Program-made: the position numbers and the translations under genes | Notes under the pieces: model-generated | Databases searched by the model: none | Told to the model about the DNA's origin: nothing | The model's input: only the letters and a program-made list of their open reading frames with translations | From: BJGV01 sp003230615 | GTDB taxonomy: Bacteria; Pseudomonadota; Gammaproteobacteria; Burkholderiales; Nitrosomonadaceae | Reading direction: 5' to 3' | Length of the DNA stretch: 64,000 nucleotides | Assembly (NCBI GenBank): GCA_963663215.1 | Contig: OY760140.1 | Coordinates: 1,550,001 to 1,614,000 of the forward strand | Shown: piece by piece, positions 43,771 to 54,100 of the stretch | Numbering within the stretch: the first letter of the stretch is position 1 | How the letters are laid out: each line of letters starts with the position of its first letter

Positions 43771-46410
43771 ATGAGACTGCAATTTTACCGCCTTATTTGT
43801 TGGTCTATTTTTTCGCTTTGCATCTCGCTCAACGCACTTGCCGATGAACGTTCATCGACTCAGAAAATTGACCGCGAAATGGCAACATCCCCCACTGATA
43901 TAAGAAGCAAAATGAACAGACCTGTATTGACGGTAAACAAGAACATACAAGGCCAAAATGAACAAGAAGCCGAGGCCATGGCAGAAAAAGAGTTACGCAG
44001 TAGCAAACAAATAGCATTTGCCAGCGCATCGTCACCTACAGCAAATATTAGGCGAAACCTGGCCTCAGATATCGCAAAAACAGAAAACGACAAGAACAAA
44101 TTTACACTAATCGAGTCCAACCGCAAACGAAGCCAGAATGAGCAGGAAGTCGAAGCCATAGCCGAAACAGGGTTGCGTAGTGGCGAACAAGTAGCATTGG
44201 CAAAGCCACTATTACCTAAATTAAAAATTGGACGCGAGCAAGTGGCCCCGATCGCAAAAACAGAAGATAGCAAAAGGCCTGTATTCATTGAAGCTGATCT
44301 CATACAGGGCCATAATGAGCTGGAAGTTGAAGGTATAGGTAATGCAGAGCTACGTAGCGGTGATCTAGTTATCACGGCAAATCGAATGAAATACTATCAA
44401 GATACCGATGATATAGAAGTCGAAGGAGATGTCCGTCTTGAAGAACAAGGGGATGTACTTGAAGGTTCACGACTTAAGATGAACCTGGAAAGTAAAATTG
44501 GGCAGATGGATCAACCAAATTATATTCTTAAGGATGGCAGTAGCCGAGGCGGTGCTGACAGAGTCCTGATGAAGGGAGATGAACAGTATCGGTTTCGACA
44601 AGCTCGCTATACTACCTGCCCAGAAGGAAATGAGGATTGGATAATTCAGGCTGAAGATTTGGAACTCGATAACAACGAGAAGGTTGGCACTGTTCGCCAT
44701 GCTACACTAAAATTTTTAGGTATACCGATCAGCTATACGCCCTGGGGGAGTTTCTCATACAGCGGAGAACGTAAGACTGGGTTTCTCGCTCCCACGTATA
44801 GTTCTAATGCCAATACTGGTTTCGATGTCTCCTTGCCATTTTATTTGAATATTGCGCCCAACCTTGATGCGACAATTAAGGCACGGTACATGACCAGGCG
44901 CGGGATAATGATAAACAATGAAGTTCGCTATTTAACAAGCAAATTAAGGGGCAGAGCGATATTTGATATATTGCCAAACGATCTCGATGCCGAACTCACA
45001 GATAAAAATACTCGTTATCGAGTGCAGTTCGAGCATGCTCAGAAACTAGATTTTCTAAGTAGCGGTTTGAGTACCATCCTTAATTACAACAAAGTCTCCG
45101 ATGACGATTACTTTCGTGACCTTGGCAAGGGTCTTAATGTAACTTCCAGGACCAACCTGTTGCAGCAGGCACAGGTAGCCTATAAACGTTCCTTGGGTCA
45201 AGATGGCACCCTATCTATTATTGCAAATGCAGAGAAATATCAAACTATCCAACAGCCTTTTAACCCGGTCGACCCACCCTATAAGCGTCTGCCAGAAGTT
45301 ACTCTAGAAGCGACTCAACTTAATGTCTTGGGAGCAGATCTCAGCTTCAGTGGTAGCTGGACAGATTTCAGCCATCCGTTAAAGGTGGATGGTAAGCGCT
45401 ACACGCTCCATCCTACTGTGAGCGTCCCCCTTCGCAACTCGTTTGGCTATATCAAACCTAAGATTGGTGTACACCACACTGGCTATGACCTCGGTTTCGA
45501 TCCTTTAGGTCCCTTGGCCATACCATCAGATAGGAACCCAAGCCGTACCCTGCCATTAATAAGCCTAGATAGCGGCGCTACGTTTGAGCGAGATGCTACA
45601 CTAGGTGGAGAAGGTTTCACTCAAACCATTGAACCGCGATTTTTTTACACTTATGTTCCATTCGATAATCAGATCCTATTACCTAACTTTGATTCTGCCG
45701 ATATGGATTTTAGTTTTGCCCGGCTGTTTACCGAGAACCGTTTTAGTGGCAACGATCGTATCAATGACGCAAACAGGATCACCCTGGCGCTCACCTCACG
45801 CTTGATTGAATCGGATACAGGTAAAGAACGGTTTCGAATAGCTGTTGGACAGCAATTTGATTTAGAAAAACAACGAGTAGATGCTTTCTCACCAGAAGAA
45901 CTTCGGAAGAATCCAGATCTTCTCCTTGCAATATCAGGGCATATCACGCCAACTATCAGCGCCAATACAACTTTTCAGTTTGACGAAAGTAAGCTTCGGA
46001 CCGAGATTGTGCGTTCAAAATTTAGTTATCGACCAGAAACTGGGAAGGCACTAAATCTTGGCTACCGATTTACTCGTGGCCAGTTGCAGCAAACTACTGT
46101 CTCATCGAGTTGGCCGCTGCCATTTGTAAAAGGATGGCAAGGTGTGGGGCGTCTAAACTACTCGTTCAGAAGCAACGAAATAATAGAGGGGTTTGCAGGG
46201 CTTGAGTATCATGCTTGCTGCTGGACAGCACGCTTCGCACTCCAGCATCTTGTTACCTCAAGTACAACAACAAACACAACGTTTTTCGTGCAACTAGAGT
46301 TGAACGGACTGTTAGAAATCGGTTCAAATCCAGTGAAGCTTTTGCAACAAGTTCCTGGATACACCAAGTTCGGTGGCCGGGACGAACAGTACCCAGAGGA
46401 ATTACGATAA
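43771..46410 (+). CDS. lptD: LPS-assembly protein LptD
   Basis: Outer-membrane barrel that with LptE inserts lipopolysaccharide at the cell surface. From ATG 43771 the product is 879 residues with a signal peptide ending NALA (about residue 24). A periplasmic OstA jellyroll (ITANRMKYYQDTDDIEVEGDV) and the LptD barrel (TPWGSFSYSGERKTGFLAPTYSS, then GFDVSLPFYLNIAPN) follow. Cysteines in TTCPEG and YHACCW are in the usual disulfide places. Between residues about 60 and 210 there are two extra degenerate copies of the first OstA strand unit. The frame also opens at GTG 43735, but without a better start signal. First gene of lptD-surA-pdxA-rsmA. Confidence 0.94.
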   Translation: MRLQFYRLICWSIFSLCISLNALADERSSTQKIDREMATSPTDIRSKMNRPVLTVNKNIQGQNEQEAEAMAEKELRSSKQIAFASASSPTANIRRNLASDIAKTENDKNKFTLIESNRKRSQNEQEVEAIAETGLRSGEQVALAKPLLPKLKIGREQVAPIAKTEDSKRPVFIEADLIQGHNELEVEGIGNAELRSGDLVITANRMKYYQDTDDIEVEGDVRLEEQGDVLEGSRLKMNLESKIGQMDQPNYILKDGSSRGGADRVLMKGDEQYRFRQARYTTCPEGNEDWIIQAEDLELDNNEKVGTVRHATLKFLGIPISYTPWGSFSYSGERKTGFLAPTYSSNANTGFDVSLPFYLNIAPNLDATIKARYMTRRGIMINNEVRYLTSKLRGRAIFDILPNDLDAELTDKNTRYRVQFEHAQKLDFLSSGLSTILNYNKVSDDDYFRDLGKGLNVTSRTNLLQQAQVAYKRSLGQDGTLSIIANAEKYQTIQQPFNPVDPPYKRLPEVTLEATQLNVLGADLSFSGSWTDFSHPLKVDGKRYTLHPTVSVPLRNSFGYIKPKIGVHHTGYDLGFDPLGPLAIPSDRNPSRTLPLISLDSGATFERDATLGGEGFTQTIEPRFFYTYVPFDNQILLPNFDSADMDFSFARLFTENRFSGNDRINDANRITLALTSRLIESDTGKERFRIAVGQQFDLEKQRVDAFSPEELRKNPDLLLAISGHITPTISANTTFQFDESKLRTEIVRSKFSYRPETGKALNLGYRFTRGQLQQTTVSSSWPLPFVKGWQGVGRLNYSFRSNEIIEGFAGLEYHACCWTARFALQHLVTSSTTTNTTFFVQLELNGLLEIGSNPVKLLQQVPGYTKFGGRDEQYPEELR

Positions 46411-46490
46411 ACAAAGACTATAATATCAAAAGTGTGGTGCAGACTATATTTGTCTTTCAATTTGATTTAGCTCTTCTAAGTTTGACTTAA

Positions 46491-47813
46491 ATGCGAACAA
46501 AATATTTACTCCGCTTGCTAATTTTCCTAGTCGTGTTAACAACCAATGTTGCCGTTGCGCAACAATTTGGCAACACTGAAGCTACTCAGGCCATAGATCA
46601 TATAGTCGCGGTTGTAAATGGGGAATGCATAACACGTCAAGAACTCGATGAGGTACTTAAGGTCAGCATAAATCAATTACAGAAACAGGGAATACAACCA
46701 CCCGCAAATGATGTACTGGAAAGCCAACTGCTGGAACGCGAAATTCTTACCCGCGTACAACTCCAACTCGCTGGTGAGATCGGTATGACTATAAGCGACA
46801 CTGAACTTGAACGAGCGGTTAATCGAATTGCTGATCGAAACAAAATGACCAAAGAAGAGTTTTCCTCAGTGCTTGAACAGGATGGAATTAGTTACGATAA
46901 ATTCCGCGGTGAAATTCGAAAAGAAATGCTTTTAGTACGATTAAAGGATCGTGAGGTGATCAAAAAAATAAAAATATCAGAAGGAGAGGTGGATAATTTC
47001 CTACATACCCAGGAAAATTCATCTGGTAACGCCGACGAATACCATCTTTCTCACATTATGGTGAGGATTCCTGATCAAGCAAGTGTGGCAAAAATTGAAA
47101 GCAGACACCAGCGCGCAGAAACCGCCCTAGCCAAATTGAAGAATGGTGATGATTTTGCCCAGGTGGCCGCTGAGTTTTCTGATGCTGCTGATGCTTTGCA
47201 GGGTGGCAGGTTTGGCTGGCGCCCGGCCACTCAATTACCAGCAAAATTTACTGAGATATTAAAGTCAATGAAACCAGGTGAATTGGCACCGATCATTCAA
47301 AGTCCAAGCGGTTTGCATATTCTTAAACTACTCGAACGAAGGGGAGGAAAAGAAGATACCGTGGTGTTGATAGACCAATCCCATGCTCGTCATATTCTTA
47401 TAAAAGCAGGTGAAATTACATCTGAAACTGAAGCCCGAAGCCGTATAATTCGTCTGAAAGAACGTTTAGATAACGGCGCCGATTTCGAAGAACTGGCTCA
47501 ACTACATTCTGAAGATCCTAGTGCCTCTCAAGGTGGTGATCTAGGTTGGATTTCACCTGGTGACACCGTGGCTGAATTTGAACAAACCATGAACAAGCTC
47601 CAGATTGGATTAGTTAGTGAGCCGGTGCAAACTACCTTTGGCTGGCATTTGATACAAGTAATCAAGCGCCGTACCAAAGATGTTAGTACCGAGCAACAAC
47701 GTCGAAAAGCGAGTAAGGCGATACGTGCGCGCAAGTCTGATGCAGCTTTTCAAGAATGGTTACAACAATTGCGTGATCGAGCATACGTTGAGTATCGGTC
47801 TGAGGAAGATTAG
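46491..47813 (+). CDS. surA: Periplasmic chaperone and peptidyl-prolyl isomerase SurA
   Basis: Escorts outer-membrane proteins such as LptD through the periplasm. The 440-residue product has a signal peptide (NVAVAQQ, cleavage near residue 24), the SurA N-domain with AIDHIVAVVNGECITRQEL, and two PpiC domains: about 180-280 (YHLSHIMVRIP, FGWRPATQLP) and about 295-395 (HARHILIKAGE, GGDLGWISPGD, FGWHLIQV). The canonical two-parvulin layout is intact. It lies between lptD and pdxA, as in enteric bacteria. Confidence 0.95.
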   Translation: MRTKYLLRLLIFLVVLTTNVAVAQQFGNTEATQAIDHIVAVVNGECITRQELDEVLKVSINQLQKQGIQPPANDVLESQLLEREILTRVQLQLAGEIGMTISDTELERAVNRIADRNKMTKEEFSSVLEQDGISYDKFRGEIRKEMLLVRLKDREVIKKIKISEGEVDNFLHTQENSSGNADEYHLSHIMVRIPDQASVAKIESRHQRAETALAKLKNGDDFAQVAAEFSDAADALQGGRFGWRPATQLPAKFTEILKSMKPGELAPIIQSPSGLHILKLLERRGGKEDTVVLIDQSHARHILIKAGEITSETEARSRIIRLKERLDNGADFEELAQLHSEDPSASQGGDLGWISPGDTVAEFEQTMNKLQIGLVSEPVQTTFGWHLIQVIKRRTKDVSTEQQRRKASKAIRARKSDAAFQEWLQQLRDRAYVEYRSEED

Positions 47814-47831
47814 GGCTCAATCGCAAATACC

Positions 47832-48830
47832 GTGCCCTCAATTAACCTAACCAACCCAACTCTCATCCTTACTGCAGGCGAACCCGCCGGAATTGGACCC
47901 AACCTCTGTGTACAAATTGCTCAGTTAGATCTGCCATGTAAATTAGTAGTCATCGCAGATCGAAAACTGCTACAGGATCGTGCTCGAATAATGCGACTTC
48001 CACTGAATTTGCTGGACTACGCATCTTCCGTCTTAGGCAAACATAAATCTGGTAGATTACAGGTATTGCATGTGCCATTGAATAAACCATCTATTCCTGG
48101 AAAACCTGATTCAGCTAATGCTAGATATGTTCTAAAAACTCTGGAGTGTGCAGTTGAAGGTTGTGGTAGTGGAGAATTTGATGGAATGGTAACTGCGCCA
48201 ATTCATAAAGGTATCATCAACGATGCTGGTATCGCTTTTACTGGTCATACCGAATACCTGTCCAAACTTACAAACAGTCAAGTAGTAATGATGTTAGTTG
48301 GGTGCAACATGCGTGTAACACTTGCCACCACTCATCTTCCTCTCAAGGATGTCGCTGCGACTATCACACACGAAAAACTAGAACAGCGACTTCGCATCAT
48401 TCATCGCGACTTAATTACGCGTTTTGCAATTGCCGCTCCACGTATTGTGGTTGCAGGGTTGAACCCCCATGCCGGTGAATCCGGTCATCTTGGCCGTGAA
48501 GAGATAGAAATCATCATTCCGGTGCTAGAAAAATTACGCATCGAAGGTATGAATTTAATTGGCCCACTACCAGCTGATACTCTCTTCAATCCCCCGCGTT
48601 TAAAGTATTATGATTGTATCTTTGCCATGTATCACGACCAAGGACTACCGGTGCTAAAACATGCCAGCTTTGGCAAGGGTGTGAACGTCACTTTAGGATT
48701 ACCCATAATCCGCACTTCGGTAGATCATGGCACCGCTCTGGATTTAGCTGCTACCGGACAGGCCGACTCGGGAAGTATGCTGGCGGCAATCGAAATGGCA
48801 ATAACACTAATTGGAAATAAAAAACCTTAA
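47832..48830 (+). CDS. pdxA: 4-hydroxythreonine-4-phosphate dehydrogenase
   Basis: NAD-dependent oxidation step of the DXP-dependent pyridoxal phosphate pathway. The 332-residue product begins at GTG 47832 and has LTAGEPAGIGPNL near residue 13, TAPIHKGIINDAG, FTGHTEYL, the metal-binding LNPHAGESGHLGREE, YHDQGLPVLKH, and RTSVDHGTALDLA. All metal-ligand histidines are visible. It follows surA by 18 bases and precedes rsmA, the standard order. Confidence 0.95.
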   Translation: MPSINLTNPTLILTAGEPAGIGPNLCVQIAQLDLPCKLVVIADRKLLQDRARIMRLPLNLLDYASSVLGKHKSGRLQVLHVPLNKPSIPGKPDSANARYVLKTLECAVEGCGSGEFDGMVTAPIHKGIINDAGIAFTGHTEYLSKLTNSQVVMMLVGCNMRVTLATTHLPLKDVAATITHEKLEQRLRIIHRDLITRFAIAAPRIVVAGLNPHAGESGHLGREEIEIIIPVLEKLRIEGMNLIGPLPADTLFNPPRLKYYDCIFAMYHDQGLPVLKHASFGKGVNVTLGLPIIRTSVDHGTALDLAATGQADSGSMLAAIEMAITLIGNKKP

Positions 48831-48883
48831 TACACAAAAATTGGATTCATGTTTCATACGTTTTTTTACTCTTTATTAGGATT

Positions 48884-49657
48884 ATGCGTCACACTCCTCG
48901 TAAGCGCTTTGGTCAGAATTTCCTAGTTGATTCCCAAGTTATATCTGATATAGCGCGTGCCATCCATCCGGCCGAAGACGATCTGTTAGTAGAAATTGGG
49001 CCAGGATTAGGTGCGCTGACTCAACCACTACTGCGGTTGCTCAAACATTTGTATGTAATAGAAATTGACCGTGATATTGTCGAGCGCCTACGTCGAGAAT
49101 TTCCTGAAGAGAATCTGACTGTTTTCTCAGCTAATGCACTGGAGTTCGATTTCTCTGCTCTTGGTAAAAACCTACGAGTAGTAGGCAATCTCCCCTACAA
49201 CATTTCCACACCTATCTTGTTTCACTTGAGCAAGTTTGTAAAATATATTGATGATATGCATTTCATGCTGCAAAAAGAAGTGGTTGCACGTATGGTTGCT
49301 ACGCCCTCTACCTCAGAATATGGGCGGCTTTCCGTAATGCTACAAAGTCGCTTCGAAATGGAGCAGCTCTTTATCATCCCACCAGAAGCTTTTATTCCTG
49401 CACCAAAAGTTAAGTCTGCCATTGTCCGGATGGTCCCACTTAAACAACCTATCATCGATCCGGGCAGAGAAAAACTATTTGCATCTGTTGTCGCTGCCTC
49501 ATTCTCGCAGCGTCGCAAAACCCTTCGCAATACACTACATGATTATCTCGGGCCAGAAGATTTCAAGAAACTAAAAATTGAATCCGGATTACGGGCAGAA
49601 AATTTATCTATGGCACAGTTTGTAGCAATAGTGAATCACTTGACCCGATCAATTTGA
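48884..49657 (+). CDS. rsmA: 16S rRNA adenine dimethyltransferase
   Basis: Dimethylates two adjacent adenines near the 3' end of 16S rRNA (KsgA). The 257-residue product starts MRHTPRKRFGQNFLVD, with the SAM loop VEIGPGLGALTQPLL near residue 39, the catalytic NLPYNISTPILFHL (NLPY) near residue 106, and QKEVVARMVATP. It closes the lptD-surA-pdxA-rsmA group. Loss of the gene in other bacteria gives kasugamycin resistance; here it looks intact. Confidence 0.96.
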   Translation: MRHTPRKRFGQNFLVDSQVISDIARAIHPAEDDLLVEIGPGLGALTQPLLRLLKHLYVIEIDRDIVERLRREFPEENLTVFSANALEFDFSALGKNLRVVGNLPYNISTPILFHLSKFVKYIDDMHFMLQKEVVARMVATPSTSEYGRLSVMLQSRFEMEQLFIIPPEAFIPAPKVKSAIVRMVPLKQPIIDPGREKLFASVVAASFSQRRKTLRNTLHDYLGPEDFKKLKIESGLRAENLSMAQFVAIVNHLTRSI

Positions 49658-49721
49658 ACTTAATAGATTCCTATACTGTATGCCTTCAGAAAATAAATAA
49701 TAAGCAGTTTCTCCTTTAATT

Positions 49722-49742
49722 TTCGACTTGGGTACAGTCGAA
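49722..49742. promoter_or_regulatory. Inverted repeat between rsmA and carA
   Basis: Perfect 7-base arms TTCGACT (49722-49728) and AGTCGAA (49736-49742) around seven bases. It is not followed by a T run, so an operator for carA is as likely as a terminator for rsmA. Function inferred from symmetry only. Confidence 0.35.
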
Positions 49743-49860
49743 TGTTCGTCCAAATAATTGCGACTACTTATAGAATAAAGATGCTGCTGCCCTGCAACGC
49801 AATGACTATATCTTCATTGAAAGGAGCTCATTTTTCGCGTATAGTTGTAGAAGGTTAGTG

Positions 49861-49890
49861 AAGCGGGACGGGTAATAGCTTGTCCCGCTT
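49861..49890 (+). promoter_or_regulatory. Hairpin in the carA leader
   Basis: Perfect 9-base arms AAGCGGGAC (49861-49869) and GTCCCGCTT (49882-49890) enclose 12 bases, ending 32 bases before the carA start. A short T stretch follows (CTTTCC). It could be an attenuator of carAB or the terminator of a short upstream transcript. Confidence 0.55.
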
Positions 49891-49922
49891 TCCACGTCTG
49901 GTTTGTATTCAAGGAGTTTCCA

Positions 49923-51065
49923 GTGGTACAACGCTCGCATGCCGTTCTTGCACTCGCTGACGGCACCATTTTTCGCGGCACATCAATAGGGGCGGAGGGT
50001 ATTAGTACGGGTGAGGTAGTTTTCAATACCGCAATGACTGGTTATCAGGAAATTCTTACTGATCCATCCTACTGCCAGCAGATTATTACGCTGACTTACC
50101 CACACATAGGCAATACCGGTATCAATTTGGATGACATTGAATCCGGTAATATAAATAAGGTTCATGCCGCAGGATTAGTAATTCGGGATTTATCATTAAA
50201 CTCTAGTAATTGGCGGAAAACTCAGACTTTGCCTGATTACCTTAATGAACAAGCTGTGGTAGCAATTGCAGATATCGACACACGTAAACTCACACGTATC
50301 CTACGAGAGCAGGGAGCACAAGCTGGCTGTCTTATGGCAGGACACGTTGACGAATTTGAAGCTTTAAAGTGCGCCAGGAAGTTCCCAGGCCTGACTGGAA
50401 TGGATCTCGCCAAAGTAGTTAGCTGTGTCCAGCCTTATGAATGGAATGAAGGTGAATGGATGCTGGGACACAACTTTCAGACACAGGAAAACCCTCGCTT
50501 CCATGTTGTTGCATTAGATTTTGGCATCAAACGCAATATTCTTAGAAAATTAGCGCAGCGAAGCTGTAAGGTTACAGTTATTCCCGCTCAAACATCAGCC
50601 GATGAGATTATTGCATTGCGACCTGATGGTGTATTTCTCTCCAATGGGCCAGGTGATCCTGAGCCTTGCGATTACGCAATTACTACAGTTAGAAAACTGC
50701 TCGAGAAAAAAATACCAATTTTTGGCATCTGCTTGGGACATCAGTTATTGGCACTGGCGAGCGGTGCCAAAACTTTAAAAATGAAATTTGGCCATCACGG
50801 TGCTAACCATCCAGTACAAGATTTAGACAACAAACGGGTCATAATTTCTAGCCAAAACCATTGTTTTACGGTAGATGCCAAAACTCTGCCAAAGAATGCA
50901 AGGATTACACATGTATCGTTGTTTGACGATAGTCTACAAGGATTCGAATTGATTGACCGCTTGGCATTTTCTTTTCAAGGACACCCAGAAGCAAGTCCTG
51001 GACCACACGATGTCGACTACCTATTTGACCAGTTTGTCAAAATGATCAAGAGTCATAAAAACTGA
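49923..51065 (+). CDS. carA: Carbamoyl-phosphate synthase small subunit
   Basis: Glutaminase subunit that feeds ammonia to CarB for carbamoyl phosphate, used for arginine and pyrimidines. The 380-residue product begins at GTG 49923 with AAGGAG seven bases before it. It shows ALADGTIFRGTSIGAEG, GYQEILTDPSYCQQII, the FGIKRNILRKL segment, the catalytic nucleophile in GICLGHQLLALASG, and GHPEASPGPHD with the His-Glu partners. Followed by carB after 82 bases. A hairpin in its leader may control both. Confidence 0.96.
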   Translation: MVQRSHAVLALADGTIFRGTSIGAEGISTGEVVFNTAMTGYQEILTDPSYCQQIITLTYPHIGNTGINLDDIESGNINKVHAAGLVIRDLSLNSSNWRKTQTLPDYLNEQAVVAIADIDTRKLTRILREQGAQAGCLMAGHVDEFEALKCARKFPGLTGMDLAKVVSCVQPYEWNEGEWMLGHNFQTQENPRFHVVALDFGIKRNILRKLAQRSCKVTVIPAQTSADEIIALRPDGVFLSNGPGDPEPCDYAITTVRKLLEKKIPIFGICLGHQLLALASGAKTLKMKFGHHGANHPVQDLDNKRVIISSQNHCFTVDAKTLPKNARITHVSLFDDSLQGFELIDRLAFSFQGHPEASPGPHDVDYLFDQFVKMIKSHKN

Positions 51066-51147
51066 GTTAAACCAAAAAAGAAAAGTGGGCATGGGAAACA
51101 CCTGTTGAGATTCTTTATATTTTCGTGAGTAGTGTAGTTAGAAAAAT

Positions 51148-54100
51148 ATGCCTAAACGTACTGACATAAATTCTATCCTCATCATTGGAGCTGGGCCCAT
51201 TATTATTGGCCAGGCGTGTGAATTTGATTATTCCGGTACACAAGCTTGTAAAGCACTACGTGAGGAAGGCTATCGAGTCATCCTGGTGAATTCTAATCCA
51301 GCCACAATCATGACTGATCCAGAAATGGCAGATTCTACTTACATTGAACCGATTACGTGGCGAATGGTGGAAAAGATAATCGCTATTGAACACCCCAATG
51401 CGTTGTTGCCAACAATGGGTGGACAAACTGCATTGAATTGTGCTCTTGATCTGGCCAAGCATGGTGTACTAGAAAAGTATGGCGTGAAATTGATTGGTGC
51501 ATCGCGTGAAGCCATTGATAAGGCTGAGGATCGCGAGCAATTTAAACAAGCCATGACAAAAATTAACTTAGGTTCGGCGCGCTCTGCCATCGCCCATAGT
51601 TTGGAGGAAGCATTACAAGTGCAAGCAATGGTTGGTTACCCAACCATTATCCGTCCTTCTTTCACCATGGGTGGTAGCGGGGGCGGCATTGCCTACAATC
51701 GCGAAGAATTTCTCACTATATGTGAGCATGGCTTGGAGGCTTCCCCCACTGAGGAATTACTAATTGAGGAATCAGTTATAGGCTGGAAAGAATTTGAAAT
51801 GGAGGTAGTCAGAGACAAACTAGACAACTGCATAATCATCTGTACTATTGAAAATCTTGATCCAATGGGCATTCATACCGGCGACTCCATCACAGTTGCT
51901 CCAGCACAAACACTAACCGATAAAGAGTACCAGATCATGCGCAATGCGTCGATTGCAGTGTTGCGTGAAATCGGCGTAGAAACTGGTGGTTCTAACGTAC
52001 AGTTTGCAATTAATCCGCAAGATGGTCGTATGTTAGTAATTGAAATGAATCCACGAGTATCACGCTCCTCAGCCTTAGCGTCAAAAGCTACTGGCTTTCC
52101 CATCGCCAAAGTGGCTTCTAAGCTTGCTATAGGCTATACGCTAGATGAAATTAGGAACGACATTACCAACAGAGCAACACCAGCTTCATTCGAGCCAACT
52201 ATTGACTATGTTGTTACCAAGATTCCGCGTTTTGCTTTCGAAAAATTCCCTCAGGCCAATGACCGCCTCACAACACAAATGAAATCAGTAGGAGAGGTTA
52301 TGGCAATCGGACGCACTTTCCAGGAGTCTCTACAAAAAGCCCTTCGTGGGCTGGAAACTGGTTCCGACGGTCTAGGTGAAAAAACAACCGATATCGGGAC
52401 CATCGAAACAGAATTGAGTGATCCTGGCCCGGAACGTATCTGGTACATAGCTGATGCATTTCGTTGCGGAATGGACTTCAATGAAATCCATACACTGACA
52501 CGAATTGATCCATGGTTCCTGGCACAGATAGAAGATTTGGTTAGACAAGAACAATCACTTATTGGCAAGACTCTCGATGTGCTTGAACTAGGTACGTTGC
52601 ACAAGCTGAAACGTAGTGGTTTTTCCGACCAACGTTTGGCGAAACTACTGAATACTGAGCAAGCTGCAGTGCGTGCTGAGCGATATCGACTCAATTTGCA
52701 TCCAGTATATAAACGCGTGGACACATGCTCAGCCGAATTTGCTACTCACACAGCTTATATGTACTCCACATATGAAGAAGAATGTGAGGCACGACCTACT
52801 GACAGAAAAAAAATCATCGTGCTAGGTGGAGGACCCAACCGTATCGGCCAAGGTATCGAGTTCGATTACTGTTGTGTTCATGCAGCGATGTCCTTACGTG
52901 AAAATGGCTTCGAGACCATCATGATAAATTGCAATCCAGAAACAGTTTCGACTGACTACGACACTTCTGATCGACTATATTTTGAACCGTTGACCTTGGA
53001 GGATGTGCTCGAGATTGTCAACGTAGAAAAGCCTTTTGGTGTAATCGTACAATATGGTGGACAAACACCACTAAAACTCGCCCGTGATCTTGAGGCCAAT
53101 GGGGTACCCATCATTGGCACCAGTCCAGACATGATAGATTGCGCGGAAGACCGCGAACGTTTCCAAAATATGCTGCATCACCTTGGGTTAAAGCAACCTG
53201 TTAACCGCACTGCGCGTAATTCTTCAGCTGCGCTAACTGCTGCCAATGAAATTGGCTATCCATTGATAGTACGCCCTAGTTATGTACTAGGTGGACGCGC
53301 AATGGAAATTATCCATGAACAACGAGACCTAGAACGTTATATGCGTGAAGCGATAAAAGTGTCCCACGACTCGCCAGTGTTATTGGATCGTTTTCTAAAC
53401 GATGCTATTGAAGTAGATGTGGATGCGATTTGTGACGGCGAGACTGTACTGATAGGCGGTGTCATGGAACACATTGAACAAGCTGGTGTACACTCAGGTG
53501 ATTCGGCCTGCTCACTGCCCCCTTTCAGTCTGTCACCCGCCATAAAAAATGAATTAAGCAGACAGACTGAAGCAATGGCGAAAGCACTTCAGGTAGTGGG
53601 TTTAATGAACGTGCAGTTTGCCATTCAGGGCGATGTCGTATATGTGCTTGAAGTAAACCCAAGAGCATCGCGAACTGTTCCTTTTGTATCCAAAGCAACC
53701 GGGCTACAGTTAGCAAAAATTTCCGCATGCTGCATGGTAGGAATAACACTCGCCCAACAAGGTGTAGCTAGCAAAACAACTCCCTCTTATTATTCGGTGA
53801 AAGAAGCCGTATTTCCATTTATCAAATTTCCCGGTGTGGACACCATACTTGGGCCGGAAATGAAATCCACTGGCGAAGTAATGGGAGTGGGGCACACTTT
53901 TGCAGAAGCATTTGTCAAATCTCAATTGGCTGCTGGAGTTAAATTACCCACAGCCGGAAAAATTTTTATCAGTGTGCGCCAATCGGATAAGCCTCGTGCG
54001 GTAGAAATCGCCCGCAAACTTGCAGAACTAGGATTCACCCTTTATGCTACACGTGGTACCGCAACTGAATTAGCCCGTGCAGGGCTAGAGGTTATTCCGG

